A DNA stretch of 64,000 nt. Source: Pinus tabuliformis (lineage: Eukaryota > Streptophyta > Pinopsida > Pinales > Pinaceae). Below are positions 20,433-31,663 of this stretch, one piece after another (the stretch's first letter is position 1; each line of letters opens with the position of its first letter). The stretch covers positions 1,023,355,208 to 1,023,419,207 of the forward strand of contig CM062804.1 of assembly GCA_031772625.1 (NCBI GenBank), in the 5' to 3' direction. A program made the position numbers and the translations under genes. Under the pieces are notes generated by a model. That model worked only from the letters and a program-made list of their open reading frames with translations, made no database searches and was not told the origin of the DNA.

Positions 20433-21110
20433 GTCACCCTTACATAACATGCAAGTGAATTTTACATTCCGGGGCTTGTTGGAAGATTTTTCTTCATTAG
20501 TTGCATCTGTAGGAATGGCTGCTTCGTTTCCCCCTTTCTTATTTTGCTTATTCTTCTTCTTAGCTTCCTGGTCACTAGAATCCAGACTTTCACCAGGCGA
20601 AGAGGAAGAACGATGTGAAGAAATCGACGAAGAAGGAGAGGTTTCAACTTTAGGATCAACATGAGGTTGATGTTGTTCGGGTGGAGGAGAACTCGGTTGA
20701 AAAATAGTTTGGACACTCGGAACCATTGACGTCGAAAATAACCAAACTGGCAGACTAATGGTCAATCCAAGAAGGGACAACATCACCATATAGGGAGCAC
20801 TAGTATTTGCAAAAGAATGAAAAGGGATAGGATTCCCATCAGAGAGGTTTCCTTGACTAGTAGACTCAGGAAATGTTTCCATTGGTATCAACCTAAGATC
20901 TACTAAGGAGTATTTCCACAGGAGGGATGTTGTTCCACGGTCAATTAATTTTAGAATTTGAAACAAAAACTTGGCATTTTCATGTTTTAAGAGTCGATAA
21001 AAGGACGGAAAGGTGACTCTAGTCGCTTTCGTTGGTTTAGCGAGCTTGAAAGGACAAGTGCTAGACGATCTTTTCAAATTTAAGGAGTTAGAAAAGATCG
21101 AAATTAACAC
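20433..21110 (-). pseudogene. gag: TR-GAG gag N-terminal part and first zinc knuckle (copy 1)
   Basis: Minus-strand frame from ATG 21110, 226 codons to the SS-LARD junction. The N-terminal third is basic and hydrophobic without a clear motif. A Pro/Ser-rich middle (PSSPPPEQHQPHVDP, SSSISSHRSSSSPGES) leads to a Lys-rich tract (KKKNKQNKKGG) and the first zinc knuckle VKFTCMLCKGDHL, cut after the His by the SS-LARD insertion. The intact counterpart is 60039-60782 in copy 2. Confidence 0.7.
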
Positions 21111-22489
21111 TTAGGTAACTCTAGGAAAAAGGAGTACTAAGTAACCGTGAACTACAACATACACCTCAACAAATAAATTTACCAAGGAATTGACGTATGT
21201 GTAGGCAATCTCCCCAAATGTTGTGTTCAATGTATCACATTTATAGGGTGGCAGACTAGGCTTCCTATGGATAAAGGTTTGCAACCTATGAGGGTCTCCC
21301 TTTATATACTCGACGCTACAGGGAGCAAAAGTCTGTGCTAGTACTATCTAATGCAAGAGCGAACGACAGCTGCTAAGTTTTAAAGACACCGAAACACGTC
21401 TCTATCCTAGACCACTAAGTATGAAGCTTTAATGTTTCAAATGCTCCTTAGATCAATTGAGATAAATTTTAAGTTAATATTCAATTATGTTTCAATTTTG
21501 AGGCTCAAAACGATGTCACCTAAACACCTATGATGCAACTATATGAGAAAAAGGAAACTTTTCGTTTCTATGAAAGCTAGACTAATCAAGGGAAGAAATT
21601 TCAATCAATAATGCATCACGCAAAAATGCCTTCCACTAACTTTCTTTTTCATCTTCCAAATGGAAAATGTGAAAACGAAATCTAATCTTTCATTTCACTA
21701 AATGCAATGCCAAAAGTAAAAATGATCTTGACTTATAACTATCCTAAATGCAACTTTTTCAAAAGTAAAATGGTTTTACTTTACAAAGATGCACTTAGAT
21801 GAATTATGCTTTTCTTTCCATTTTGAATGATTTGATGCACCTAATATAGTTTTTAGCTCTCAATCAACGAAAAATGTGATCTATTCTCAATGATGAATCT
21901 CAAAAAAGAACTTTTCAATGCAACTAATCTAATGCATTTTCACGAAAAGTAAATTTCGAAATACAAGCTACAACAAATGCAAAATGATGTTTTCAATGAT
22001 TTCCACATAAAACAACTCAATCAATCAGAAAAACGAGTATCTCAACGACACCAACAAGTAAGCAAGTGATGACTAATCGACTAGAAACCTTAGAACTCAA
22101 TCAGATTTCACTTCAAAGCCAATGAGACAAATTTTGCAAATTAATCAAGACAATCAATCAAAAACACCATAGATACTTTGGAAAATCACTGATAGAGGAA
22201 ACAAAGACAAAAAGAAGAAGAAAATCCCTATTTTCTATTATACTCTGGGATCATTGCGACAGTAATTAAAACATCCGCAATGTCATCACAACTGTTAGAG
22301 GCAAACCTATGATGGGCAAAAAAAATGAAGAAAAATAAGAAATCTTCAAGACCAGACAAAAATTAATGTTCTCAAGCAACCACCAGCAAGTGAAAATAGT
22401 TATAGAAAAGCAAACAAGATAGAAAACAGACCGTTGGTCAAACTCATCACAAAAATAAGGTGAAGGATTGAATGAAAAGGATCATAGGC
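21111..22489 (-). other. TR-GAG 5' leader, non-coding
   Basis: About 1.4 kb of A/T-rich sequence between the primer-binding site and the gag frame, with no long open frame and no protein similarity on either strand. Well preserved in copy 2 (60783-62158). Confidence 0.55.
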
Positions 22490-22507
22490 TCCCCAACGGA
22501 GTCACCA
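22490..22507 (-). other. TR-GAG primer-binding site
   Basis: The minus strand reads TGGTGACTCCGTTGGGGA, six bases after the LTR end CCTTGACA, the usual gypsy-type primer-binding site. It shows the right-hand LTR is the 5' LTR. Confidence 0.85.
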
Positions 22508-22513
22508 TTTTGT

Positions 22514-23563
22514 TGTCAAGGTTAATCCTCTCTGTGGACAAAGACAATCCCTCTAGCCCAATGAGTGGGTCTAGTAACTGAAGTGACAATCAACTAGACA
22601 TCTTCCTAGGTTACAATTGAAAATAAGAATGAAAGAGATGGCTTACCTCATTCTGATGTTATTCCGATCTAACTTTGTTGAGGACCTTGAATCGCTTGTA
22701 TCACATGCTTGTTTCTGCTTCTCTCAGTGTTTATATACCTGCACAAGTGATCAAGACACAACAAGGCATGCCAAAATGAATAGAAAATCCAATAGAAACC
22801 TACTTAACTAATCAAGGAATGTCAAATTAAATTATACATGAACATATGCATTTTGGGAAGATGAACCAGCAGTTGTGTATTATTAAAAAATAAAGGGAAG
22901 CTTACAACCAAAGCCTTGATGTTGATAGGCTCTCCTTGAGTGTTAATCCAACTCCAAGCCAAGAACTCTTCAAGAAATCCTTCTCCAAGTCAAATGAATA
23001 GCCTCTAGGCACAATCTTAGCATAATTATGCAAATAGACATAGACCAACGAGCCTATAACCATTTGGGAATGGGAGAAGATGAATGTATAGGCAAGGAAA
23101 GGGAGTTATGAGATCTCCAAAGATATGAATAGGTCCTCATCTCAAGGAGGTAGGTCATAGGGATAAGACCAAGAGGCCAAGTTTGGAGAATTCGACCTCA
23201 TCTATGCTAAACAACCTCCAACTCGCCACTCTATAAGCTTCTAGATCACGAAGCTTCTCATCCTCTTTAGGAAAATTGCCTTTTTGGGGATAATCACAGG
23301 TATACAAGATAACATAGCGATTCCATCACGGGTCAAGAGTGATGAAGCGACCATCACAGTTTTTAACCTCATAAGAGCGATGAGTCTCAAAATTAGGGTT
23401 TTAGAGCTATTTCTTCTAGGGAAAGCTCAAGGAATTTTCCAATCAATGTTCTGGGGAGGATATGAACTTCATATCTGAATAAGTACACTACATGATGGTA
23501 ATGTTTTGGGAACTTCAGGGTATGTCACGAGGAAGTGCAGGAGGTGTGACAAAATACTGTGTA
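22514..23563 (-). mobile_element. TR-GAG 5' LTR
   Basis: Aligns end to end with 7891-8943, with many substitutions and small indels. Its outer end reads TACACAGTATTTTG on the minus strand against TGTTCACAATATTTTG in the other LTR, so the terminal TG has mutated. Beyond it Copia-B integrase resumes at 23564. Confidence 0.8.
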
Positions 23564-24354
23564 GTAGAAATATCCGAATTTCTCCCCAAGAAAGCCTCCT
23601 CTGGTGTAATCATGCCCAGAATCTGATGAGGACTCTGATTCTGCAAATATACTGATGTGTTGCATGCCTTGGCCAACAAATGCAACAATAAGCCTTGATC
23701 ATGCAAGATATCCCTCGCTGCTCCCACAATGCTATGGTTCTTTATCTCAGCCACCCCATTATGTTGTGGGTTGTGGGGTGCTATCAACTCTCGCCGGAGG
23801 CCTTATTTTTCACATAAATTTTTAATGTAATTTGACATGTAGTCACCTCCATTATCACTCTTGAGAGCCTTAATCTTCTTGCATGTTTCTTTCTCAACCA
23901 TTGCCTTGAATTCTATGAACTTGGAGAATGTCTCATCATTCTTCTGCATGAGGAAGATCCAACATTTCTGTGAGAAGTCATCAATAAAATTGAAAAAATA
24001 TTTGTGCATAGCATTGGAGGCTATCGAGAAAGGTCCACAAACATCAAAGTGGATCCTTTCAAGGACTACATGTCCTTTGTTGTCCCGATCATGGAATGCG
24101 AATTTTGTGTACTTCCTCGAGGTACACCTTTTGCATACATCTTGTTTCTCAAGTGATCCTTTTGGGAGGCCTATGGTTATTTGTTGCATGATCTTAAAAG
24201 TACCACGATTCAAATTGCCAAGTCTTCTATGCCAAATTTCACCGAAATCGTGGCTCTGCACTTTCTCCACCTTTGTGCTCAATGCAACACAATCCTCCAC
24301 TTCTAACTTGTATAGTTTCTTCACATGAACCCTGGTCTGCTTCACCAGTCCCAT
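23564..24354 (-). pseudogene. pol: Copia-B integrase
   Basis: The minus strand encodes the GAG-pre-integrase region (WHRRLGNLNRGTFKIMQQ, CKRCTSRKYTKFAF, an HHCC-type zinc motif) and the catalytic core: FDVCGPFSIAS (first Asp), FIDDFSQKCWIF, ALKSDNGGDYMS (second Asp) and, after a frame break at about 23800, APHNPQHNGVAEIKNHSIV (catalytic Glu). It then runs into EEAFLGRNSDIS and is cut by the TR-GAG LTR. It catalyses cDNA strand transfer in active copia elements; here it is split and frameshifted. Confidence 0.85.
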
Positions 24355-25006
24355 GGTATGTGTCTCAAGAAGGCTTTTCCTTTGTTGAAGATGACATCAT
24401 AACCACAGTCTTACAAAACTACAATAGAGATTATGTTCATATTCAAATATTTTTCTTCCAAGTCATGTGGAATGATGCACCTGAGTCCCCCATCTCGATA
24501 CACATATTCAAATCTTTTTCTTCCAAGTCATGTGGAACGATGCACCTTCCATTGTCCCACATATAGATGTGCATATTCAAATATTTTTCTTCCAAGTCAC
24601 GTGGAACGATGCACTTGAGTCCAAGTACCACACGCTCCCCATAACTGTCCTAGCCATGCATGTAATTAGGGTAAAATCAATCTCAAACTGTGAAGCCAAA
24701 GCCTCACCTGCTCCTCCTCCTAAGGTCTTCTTGATTTCCTTCTTGTGTGGACACTTCGTGGCATAGTGCCTGAATTCATGACAATGGAAGCATTTAATTT
24801 TTGAAAAATCTTTCTTCTTGCACCCTTGACTGGATTATGGTTTGGATTCAGATTTCTTCCCATTTCCCTTCTTTATATTTCCAACCAATGCAATGTTTTT
24901 TTCATCCTCGCCCTTGGATGAAGTCCCATCTCTAGTATTCTTCATTATTTCGTCCTATACCAAATCGAACCATAAGCGCTCCCAATTTCGTATTCTCCCC
25001 TCCCAT
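24355..25006 (-). pseudogene. Copia-B gag zinc knuckle and protease start
   Basis: The minus strand reads KCFHCHEFRHYATKCP (a CX2CX4HX4C knuckle near 24790), then after about 40 codons VWYLDSSASFHVT, the copia protease site with D-S-S in place of D-S-G. The segment just after it is triplicated with stops (24438-24640). Stops and frameshifts break the frame on both sides. Confidence 0.7.
24438..24640 (-). repeat. Threefold repeat of the Copia-B protease active-site segment
   Basis: Units starting near 24438, 24503 and 24572 (65 and 69 bases apart) each contain a copy of the stretch encoding ASFHMTWKKN and the following ATTTGAATATG. Only the rightmost unit keeps the Asp of the active site in frame. 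Confidence 0.75.
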
Positions 25007-25507
25007 TCATGAATCGTGATAACTATGCCAACTCTTGGGAAGGCTCAGAAGGGCTAGGCTTACCAAGTCTTCTTCTGGGACATTGAAACCAATTCCTCCA
25101 ATTTCATCACAACACTGAGTAAACTTGCTCAGATACTGCGGAATTGTGTCATACTTCTGCATCTTGATACTTCGAAGTTTATCCTTGAGCGTCAGCTTCT
25201 TGTGGTCTCTACTATTCTCAAACAATTTTGTGAGTGCTTTCCACATCGAGAATGGAGTTTCTTTTCCATGGAGATTCGAGACAATATGATCCCATACTCC
25301 CTCCAAGATTATTCCCCTCACCTTGGCTACATATTTCTTCCACTTAGCAAGGTTCTGAGCATCAGATGCTTGTGATTTTTCAACACCCGACTTGATGTAT
25401 TCTAGAAATCCATTTTCATCCAATACTGCCTCCATGCAATCCTTCCATGCAACAAAATTAGAGGTACCTTCCAGGGTATTTTCTAGCCTTAGTCCATTGA
25501 AGGCCAT
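25007..25507 (-). pseudogene. gag: Copia-B gag
   Basis: 166 open codons from ATG 25507, 90 bases downstream of the primer-binding site. NTLEGTSNFVAWKDCMEAVL, then KVRGIILEGVWDHIV, MWKALTKLFENS and LSLPKSWHSYHD are the successive motifs of the copia gag (UBN2-type) domain that forms the capsid. It ends at a stop at 25007, before the zinc knuckle, which is in a separate damaged stretch. Confidence 0.85.
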
Positions 25508-25597
25508 CTTCTCAGCTCTGAAGAAATCTTGCTACACTAATCTTCAAATTCGAACCTCTGAGAAACAACTTCGAATTTCCTGCTCTAATGTGAATCT

Positions 25598-25610
25598 AGC
25601 TCTGATACCA
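25598..25610 (-). other. Copia-B primer-binding site
   Basis: The minus strand reads TGGTATCAGAGCT, complementary to the 3' end of initiator methionine tRNA as is usual for copia elements, directly after the LTR end TTTCTACA. Confidence 0.9.
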
Positions 25611-26465
25611 TGTAGAAATTAGGCTATAGATTTGCAACTTCTCATGAAGTTTTAATCAAGATCATAAGACACAAACCTACTCCATTGCTCTGCAGACATT
25701 AATTCACAATTTAGAACAAAAAATCAAACATGCAAGAAGAAATAACACACATGCAACAATTATTTTTATCTACGGAAAGAAATCTGTTGAAATATCCAAT
25801 GCCTACTTGCATTAATCCAATGAATAGAGATGTCTTACAATTTCTTTTCTCAAATGAGCTCACCCTGCAAGTGCACAACCTATCTCTCTTCTCACTGAAG
25901 ACCTTTGACCCAAACTTAGTCAAATTTTTCCTTGGCTCAAGCTCTTATTTCTTTGAGTTCTTCCTTGAGGAATTTCCCCCTATTATTTAGGAAATTCCTC
26001 TAATTGAATTACTCAATTCCTTAGGATGACCATCTGATTGCATGCAACACATGTACACTCAAGACTAGTCTACAACTAATGTTACACTGCTTTGGAATCT
26101 CCACCTCAACTGGGTAACTCGAATTCTATGCATGCACTATCTATTATGGGTTGATTGATCAGTTAACTAGATGATCATTGAGTTTGATTGAAGTCCCACT
26201 GTTTAACTGACCTTCCACTAGGTCCTCCAAAAGTTGGAACTAGTTTAACTGAAAACAACCTGAGATAACTGACCTTGATTGCTACAAATTAGCAATCACA
26301 TATGCGGAACTAAAATCTAACTCCTCCAACTTGAATTTACTAAGTAAATTGGGTGACACAAACCATGTCACACAAGTTAACATCATTAAAGTTCTCTGCT
26401 GATGTGGAAATTCGAATTTTCTCAATTTAATCAAGGAAAAATCAAATTGAGAATTTCTTGCTGCA
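25611..26465 (-). mobile_element. Copia-B 5' LTR (right end tentative)
   Basis: The left boundary is set by the primer-binding site. On the minus strand the proposed start is TGCAGCAAGAAATTCTC at 26465 and the end is CTAATTTCTACA at 25611, 855 bp, with partly matching tips. The partner LTR is not in the window, so the right boundary cannot be confirmed. Confidence 0.5.
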
Positions 26466-26847
26466 TTTTTTAAAAAATAAGGTAAACAAACTCATAGTAC
26501 CATACATGTTCTCCCTATTATGTACCTAAGCACTAACAAGGTAAAATTTTTCTATCATAAAAATAGTTATAGGCTTCAAATTATACCATATGAGTCAAAT
26601 CATGCATAAACATATTTGTTAAAGCCATTATATATTAATAGTTGAGTACATATCAAATTTTATTACGCATAATAATGTCTAGACAACACATAGGATTAAA
26701 TGGCCCTTGGAAAATGTTCACTTGCTCAATTTAGCCTTAGTATACTTAAACTAAGAGCCTAATGCTTTGTATAGAGTTAATAGGAACATTTAGCTTTAAC
26801 ACATTGTACCAAGCCACCAACAGAAGACCCACAAATGGAGACATTGT
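26466..26847. other. Unassigned AT-rich sequence
   Basis: No open frame of interest, repeat or recognised element end on either strand. Confidence 0.4.
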
Positions 26848-28010
26848 CTATGATTAATTGTGCAAGTTGTTGCTTTATCTAGAAACTATTAATTGAAGAG
26901 ACCTTCATTCTTGTTCTCATAGTAGTTTTATGCCATGAGAACCCACTAAGGGTAGATGAAGGTTGAATTATTAACATTAATATCTAGGTGTGCATCGTCA
27001 ATGTCAACAATTCTATTGTTTGATGTTGTTCAATAAGAAAGGCATTGACCTTTTTGGCCTACAAGTATCAACATTCATTATCAAAATGGCAATATCTCCT
27101 ATTGATAGAATTGATGTTTCTTCTTCCCTTCACCAATCAAACTAGGTGTTTCTTGATTATGAGAAACAACTAGAAGCTTAGTGTCTTGGAAGATATTTAG
27201 GAGGGAAGATACAAGAAGGAAATTGGGAAGAGTTTGAGCTTTTTGTTGATGTGAGAAAGCAAACCTAAAGTATACTTTATGCAAAAGGGTTTGCTTTTGA
27301 CGTTTAGTTGTAAAAGGTGGCTACATCCTCCATTGGATGGGGCATATTTCCACATCCTGCAATCCCAACCCTCCCCTCCAAATTGGTATTCTATGAGAGA
27401 AACATCTAAGAGATAACTCACAGTCCTTATGGGAGGAGAAAATTGACATAGAATAACTCATAGTGCTTATCAGAGGAGAAAAGTGACATAGTGTGAGGGC
27501 TCTTTGATTATTTGAATTCAGTTCAATTATTTAATTCCTAAAATAGCATATGAAAATGCCATCATGATGACATGAAAAGGGGATTTGACCCTTCTTCTAT
27601 ATCTACATGCTTCTATTTTAAAAAATTCACCAACACTATAGTGGATTCTATTTTTGCTTCAATGACATGGATTGTGATTTTGTTGTCTAGCTGTAAAAGT
27701 TGGAACATAATTCCACATTGTGCAATATGAGCCCTCTGCAAATATAATTGGAATCAACATCTAAGAGATAAAGGTAATCATCACAACAATCCAAACCCTA
27801 CGGCTCTTAATAAAATTGGCAGTCTATGATAGCAAAGTGCGAGAGATAATTAGTGTTGCCTATCAAACATGTTATCTCAACAATAAAGGATCTTGATTGC
27901 CTTAATTTTATTCAACCTTTGACTTCATATTAGCATTGGCATTGGAATTTCAGTGCCTCTCCTCCTCCTCCTCTCAGAGTTTCCTGTATTGTGTGGCTTT
28001 ATTAATTCAC
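26848..28010 (+). repeat. Diverged repeat, copy A
   Basis: Aligns in order with 29255-30525 and then 36772-37045, which together form copy B, interrupted by Copia-A. Matching landmarks include GTTGTTCAATAAGAAAGGCAT, a GGTGTTTCTTGATT-like block, GATTTGACCCTTCTTCTATA, CAACATCTAAGAGATAA and a CTCCTCCTCCTCCTCTCAG end. Similarity is roughly 80-85% by eye with indels. No protein is encoded that both copies keep, so it is probably an unclassified transposable element or an old duplication. Confidence 0.65.
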
Positions 28011-29254
28011 CAACAATAGTTGTTGAGATAGGAGAGATTACATTTGGGAAAATGGGCTTTTGGTATTAAGAAACTAGTAAACGACATTTTGAACAAATGT
28101 GGCAAAGGAAAGAACCAATTATAGAAACCCATAAAAAATCATTAAAAGTGGAGTAGGAAGAGAATCATTGTGATTTTGAACTCATTTCATAGCAAAATAA
28201 GCAAATATCTTTGTGAAAAAAAGATAGGAACATGAGAAGAAATTTTTGCTAGTTGAGAAAAGAGGTAAAGAAAACAACTTGAGCTTTTGAGACATGGTGT
28301 GTAGGTATGTGTTCAACAATGTTAACACAATCTCATCTTAACATGCTTCAAGTTGTTTATGACTACCTAGTTGTTTCGTATATTATAAAAATGTGAGTAG
28401 TTTAACAAATAGAAGTTTAGGCACTGACCATTAGCAGCACCCGAAGGTGGGAAACATTAGTTCCCAACTAATGCTACCTTTAAGAAGACATGTACACAAT
28501 AGTGTTCACAAGAAGCATTGAGGTATTACAACTTATAGTTGTGGAAGGTTTAAAGCCATAATATGGATGCAGTGTAGATCACATGCAACCTCCTTGGTAG
28601 ACCTTATGTGCGAGATCACAATGTCATCTATAATGGATGCTACGCCACTCACAAAGTTGAAAACATGGAAAGGTTTGCTAATTTGGTTTTTCCTTCTACA
28701 CTTTCCTCTATTGCCAATTGATATGAGTACATGTAGCCTGCATTGTACATATTCACAGAAGAAATAAGAATGCAAATACCAAAAGGAGAACATGAAATCA
28801 TACATGTGGTACACTATTGTTTTATGTGGTTATATTTGTACAAAAATGGTGGAGAGTGATCATACTTGAAAAAGTCTCGAAGGGTCACAAATATCAGATA
28901 CAAAGTTAGGTGAGTGATCATCCTTAACCGAGTCACCAATGAACTATTGATGACAAGGTAGATAAACTACAAGACATAAAGTACAAAATAAATAACAAAC
29001 AAATATATTACATATTTGGACTAAATCCAGTAGGAACTATGGACAAAGTATGATGATTTTCTCCATGATAAAAATAAATTGTCCCTAATTTCTATTGATC
29101 GTGCACTCTTTCTAGTGAAAGACATCATCGTTTGTAGGAACTGAGCTAGCAAGAATAACCTGATTAGATACTAGAAGAATGGATATTGGAATGGAAGTGC
29201 ATGGAAGTTGTATTTTGTCAATCAATTGTTGACAAAGAAAGTTATTTTTGTTTC
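28011..29254. other. Unassigned sequence between repeat copies
   Basis: AT-rich with no conserved frame. It contains one perfect small hairpin, CATTAGTT-ccc-AACTAATG at 28455-28473. Frames such as 28533-28814 show no family resemblance. Confidence 0.4.
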
Positions 29255-30525
29255 TGTTGTGTATGATTAATTGCGCAAGTTGTTGCTTGATCTAGAAATT
29301 GTTGAGTGAAGAGAGCTTCATTCTTGTTCTCACAGTAGTTTTCCCCATGAGAACCCACTAAGGGTGGGTGGAGGTTGAATTATTGACATTAATATCTAGG
29401 TGTGCATCATCAAATGTCAACACTTGTGTTGTTCGATGTTGTTCAATAAGAAAGGCATTAGCCATTTTTTCTTACAAGTCATAACATCATTATCAAAATG
29501 ACAATATTTCCAATGATAGAATCGATGTTTGTTCTTCCCTTCGCTATTCAAACTAGATGTTTCTTGATTGTGATTCAAACTAGCTGTTTCTTGATTGTGA
29601 GCAATAGCAAGCAACTTAGCGTATTGGAAGATATTTGGGAGGGATGTTCCAAGAAGGAAATTGGGAAGAGTTGGAGCTTTGCATGGATGTGAGAAAAAAA
29701 ACCTAAAGTATAATTTATGCAAAAGGGTTTTCTTTTGTTGTGTAGTTGTGAAAGGTGGCTACATCCTCCATTGGATGGAGCAACTTTCCACTTCTTGCAA
29801 TTCCAACACTCCCTCTGGAATTGGAATTTTGTGATAGCAGCATCTAAGAGATAACTCATAGTGCTTATCAGAAGAGAACACTGACATAGTATAATTCATA
29901 GTGCTTATGAGAGGAGAAAAATGACATAAGTTATTGCAAGGGTCTGAGGGCTCTTTGGTGATTTTAATTGTGCTTTTACTACTATTTTTTAAGTGGATGA
30001 TAGATTGTGCTTTTATTATTATTTTTTTACTGAATGACATGGATTGTGCTTTTATTACTATTTTTTTCTTAGATGACATGAATTGTGCTTTTGTTGTGTA
30101 GCTGTGAAAAAATAGGGAGCATATTTCCACATGTAAGAGATAATCTAAGTCGTTAGTTACATAGGAAAGCTCATAGAATAAATCATAGTGTTTATGAGAG
30201 GAAAAAATTGACATAAAGAATGGCAAAGGTGAGCTTGGCTTTTTGATTATTTTAATTAGGTTCAATTATTTAATTCCTAAACTATGATATGAAAATGTCA
30301 TTGTGATGACATGAAAAGGGGTTTTGACCCTTCTTCTATATCTACATGCTTCTATTTTAAAAATTGCATTCTATTTTTTGACTGGATGATTTTATTACAA
30401 CTTTTTTACTTCAATAAAGTAGATGGTGCTTTTATTACTATTTTTGGTTCAATGACATGAATTGTGCTTTTGTTGTGTACCTTCGAAAAAAGCTGGAGCA
30501 TCTTTCTTCCCACATCTAAGAGATA
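29255..30525 (+). repeat. Diverged repeat, copy B, left part
   Basis: Counterpart of 26848-27700. It has extra internal material, including a 39-bp tandem array. It ends at the AGATA target duplication of Copia-A (30521-30525) and resumes at 36772. Confidence 0.65.
29967..30110 (+). repeat. 39-bp tandem array, four units
   Basis: ATTGTGCTTTTATTACTATT-like units begin at about 29967, 30004, 30043 and 30082; two more isolated units lie at about 30427 and 30463. Part of repeat copy B only. Confidence 0.65.
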
Positions 30526-31455
30526 TGTTAAATTCTAATTTGAACAGCGCGGCGGATTCTAGAAAACCACCCGGTCTCCCCGCACCGCCCTTCACCAAAG
30601 GCGGTATCCGTAGCTGAGGCTCCGACACATTCACACTCCGCCACGCGTCCTTAGTACGACGCCGAAAACCGCTTTCCCCGGACGCTAAAGGTCGTTTTGT
30701 TTGCGCGACCTTGGCGAGCGAATTGCGTTGGATCGAGTTTGGTGGCTCGGATCTGCGCGAAGCTGCGTGGACTTTAACGACCGGGCCCGACGAATGGGGT
30801 GGCGACACGTGGCACCGAAGTGACGCCAGCCGACCCCCACCCGCGTCAAATGAATTTTTTTTGTCGTTTTCCTCGTTGACCGCCGTGGAGGAAACGTTGT
30901 GGTCTTTAATGCATTTACGTAGTTTTGGTGGCGGCCTTTAATGAGATGATGGGCATACGTCCCATATGTTTAATATAGTTATGGGGACGTTTTAATATAT
31001 GTTTTTTTATGTTTGTTTTGTGTATGTCGTAAAGAAAAGTCTATGTGTTGTAGTTTTTTTTGTGTTGTGAGTGGTGGCTACACACGAGAGTGCGATCTTC
31101 TTTTGTAATGGCACAACAGTGCGATATAGAAATATGTATGTAATGTCTTGATTTAGCTGTTGAAGAATAGAGAGCTGTTTATGTAATCTCCACAGCAGTG
31201 GAAAATCTGTGACTGCAACAGAGTTTGTTTTGTGAATCCCTCTTTGCACAGAGGATGAAATATGTATCAGTCTTTTGTTTTAAATCAATAGAAATGTGTT
31301 GATGTATTGTGACTGTGTAATGGACTGTGTTCTGAGTTAATTTTTTTTTAAAAAGAGGTTCTCTGCAAAAGATCCTGGACAGAAGAAACAGAGCATTGTC
31401 TCTGTGGTGAATATTTAATTGGTTTTGGTATTTTCCCCATCAAAAATACCCAACA
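30526..31455 (+). mobile_element. Copia-A 5' LTR
   Basis: TGTTAAATTC...ACCCAACA. The first ~300 bases are GC-rich and full of CpG, with CGCCACGCGTCC and a G-box; the remainder is AT/TG-rich with candidate TATA elements TTTAATATAG (30969) and TTAATATATG (30992). Confidence 0.95.
30806..30811 (+). promoter_or_regulatory. G-box in Copia-A 5' LTR
   Basis: CACGTG within GACACGTGGC, the ABRE/G-box core bound by plant bZIP and bHLH factors, ~160 bases upstream of the candidate TATA. It is conserved in the 3' LTR at 36117-36122. Regulation by stress or abscisic acid is inference. Confidence 0.45.
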
Positions 31456-31456
31456 G

Positions 31457-31468
31457 TGGTATCAGAAC
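31457..31468 (+). other. Copia-A primer-binding site
   Basis: TGGTATCAGAAC, one base after the LTR end; matches the copia methionine-tRNA site apart from AAC in place of AGC. The leader 31469-31663 before the polyprotein has no other feature. Confidence 0.85.
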
Positions 31469-31663
31469 AGGCTCAGGCTCTTTAAAGAAGTTAAAGAAGC
31501 TGAAGGGAGAAGGTTGTTGCTGCAGCAAAACTTCTCAGGCAGACAGAAGACTCAGACAACGAAGGATTCAGGTATTCCTCAAAAGCATTTCTTTTGTTAT
31601 TGCTGAAGACAGTTAGTTGTTTTAAAAAAAAACACAGTCAAGGATTTAAAGCCATAGTTCAGA

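Larger units (their letters stand above)
7891..23563 (-). mobile_element. TR-GAG type gypsy element (copy 1, with nested SS-LARD)
   Basis: Direct LTRs at 7891-8943 and 22514-23563 enclose an internal region encoding, on the minus strand, gag with two zinc knuckles and a protease, but no RT, RNase H or integrase. Without the nested 7.6-kb element it is ~8.07 kb, as seen intact in copy 2. A primer-binding site (22490-22507) and polypurine tract (8944-8958) define the orientation. It sits in Copia-B integrase. I found no convincing target duplication. The two LTRs differ far more from each other than copy 1 does from copy 2, so it is older than the segmental duplication. Mobilisation would need proteins from another element. 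Confidence 0.85.
1..24327 (+). repeat. Segmental duplication, copy 1
   Basis: This block recurs in the same orientation at 49362-64000. Matching anchors keep constant offsets: about 49362 up to base 4317, 47279 from 6401 to 12826, and 39673 from 20433 onward. The two offset jumps are explained by a 2.08-kb deletion in copy 2 and a 7.6-kb retroelement insertion in copy 1. In sampled stretches I count about 1-1.5% substitutions. Both ends are cut by the window, so the true duplication is longer. All retroelement layers inside were present before the duplication except the SS-LARD element. Confidence 0.95.

Noticed and set aside
20407..20664. Plus-strand ORF crossing the SS-LARD end
   Set aside because: It starts in the LTR tip and runs antisense to TR-GAG gag; the counterpart at 60016-60336 begins differently.
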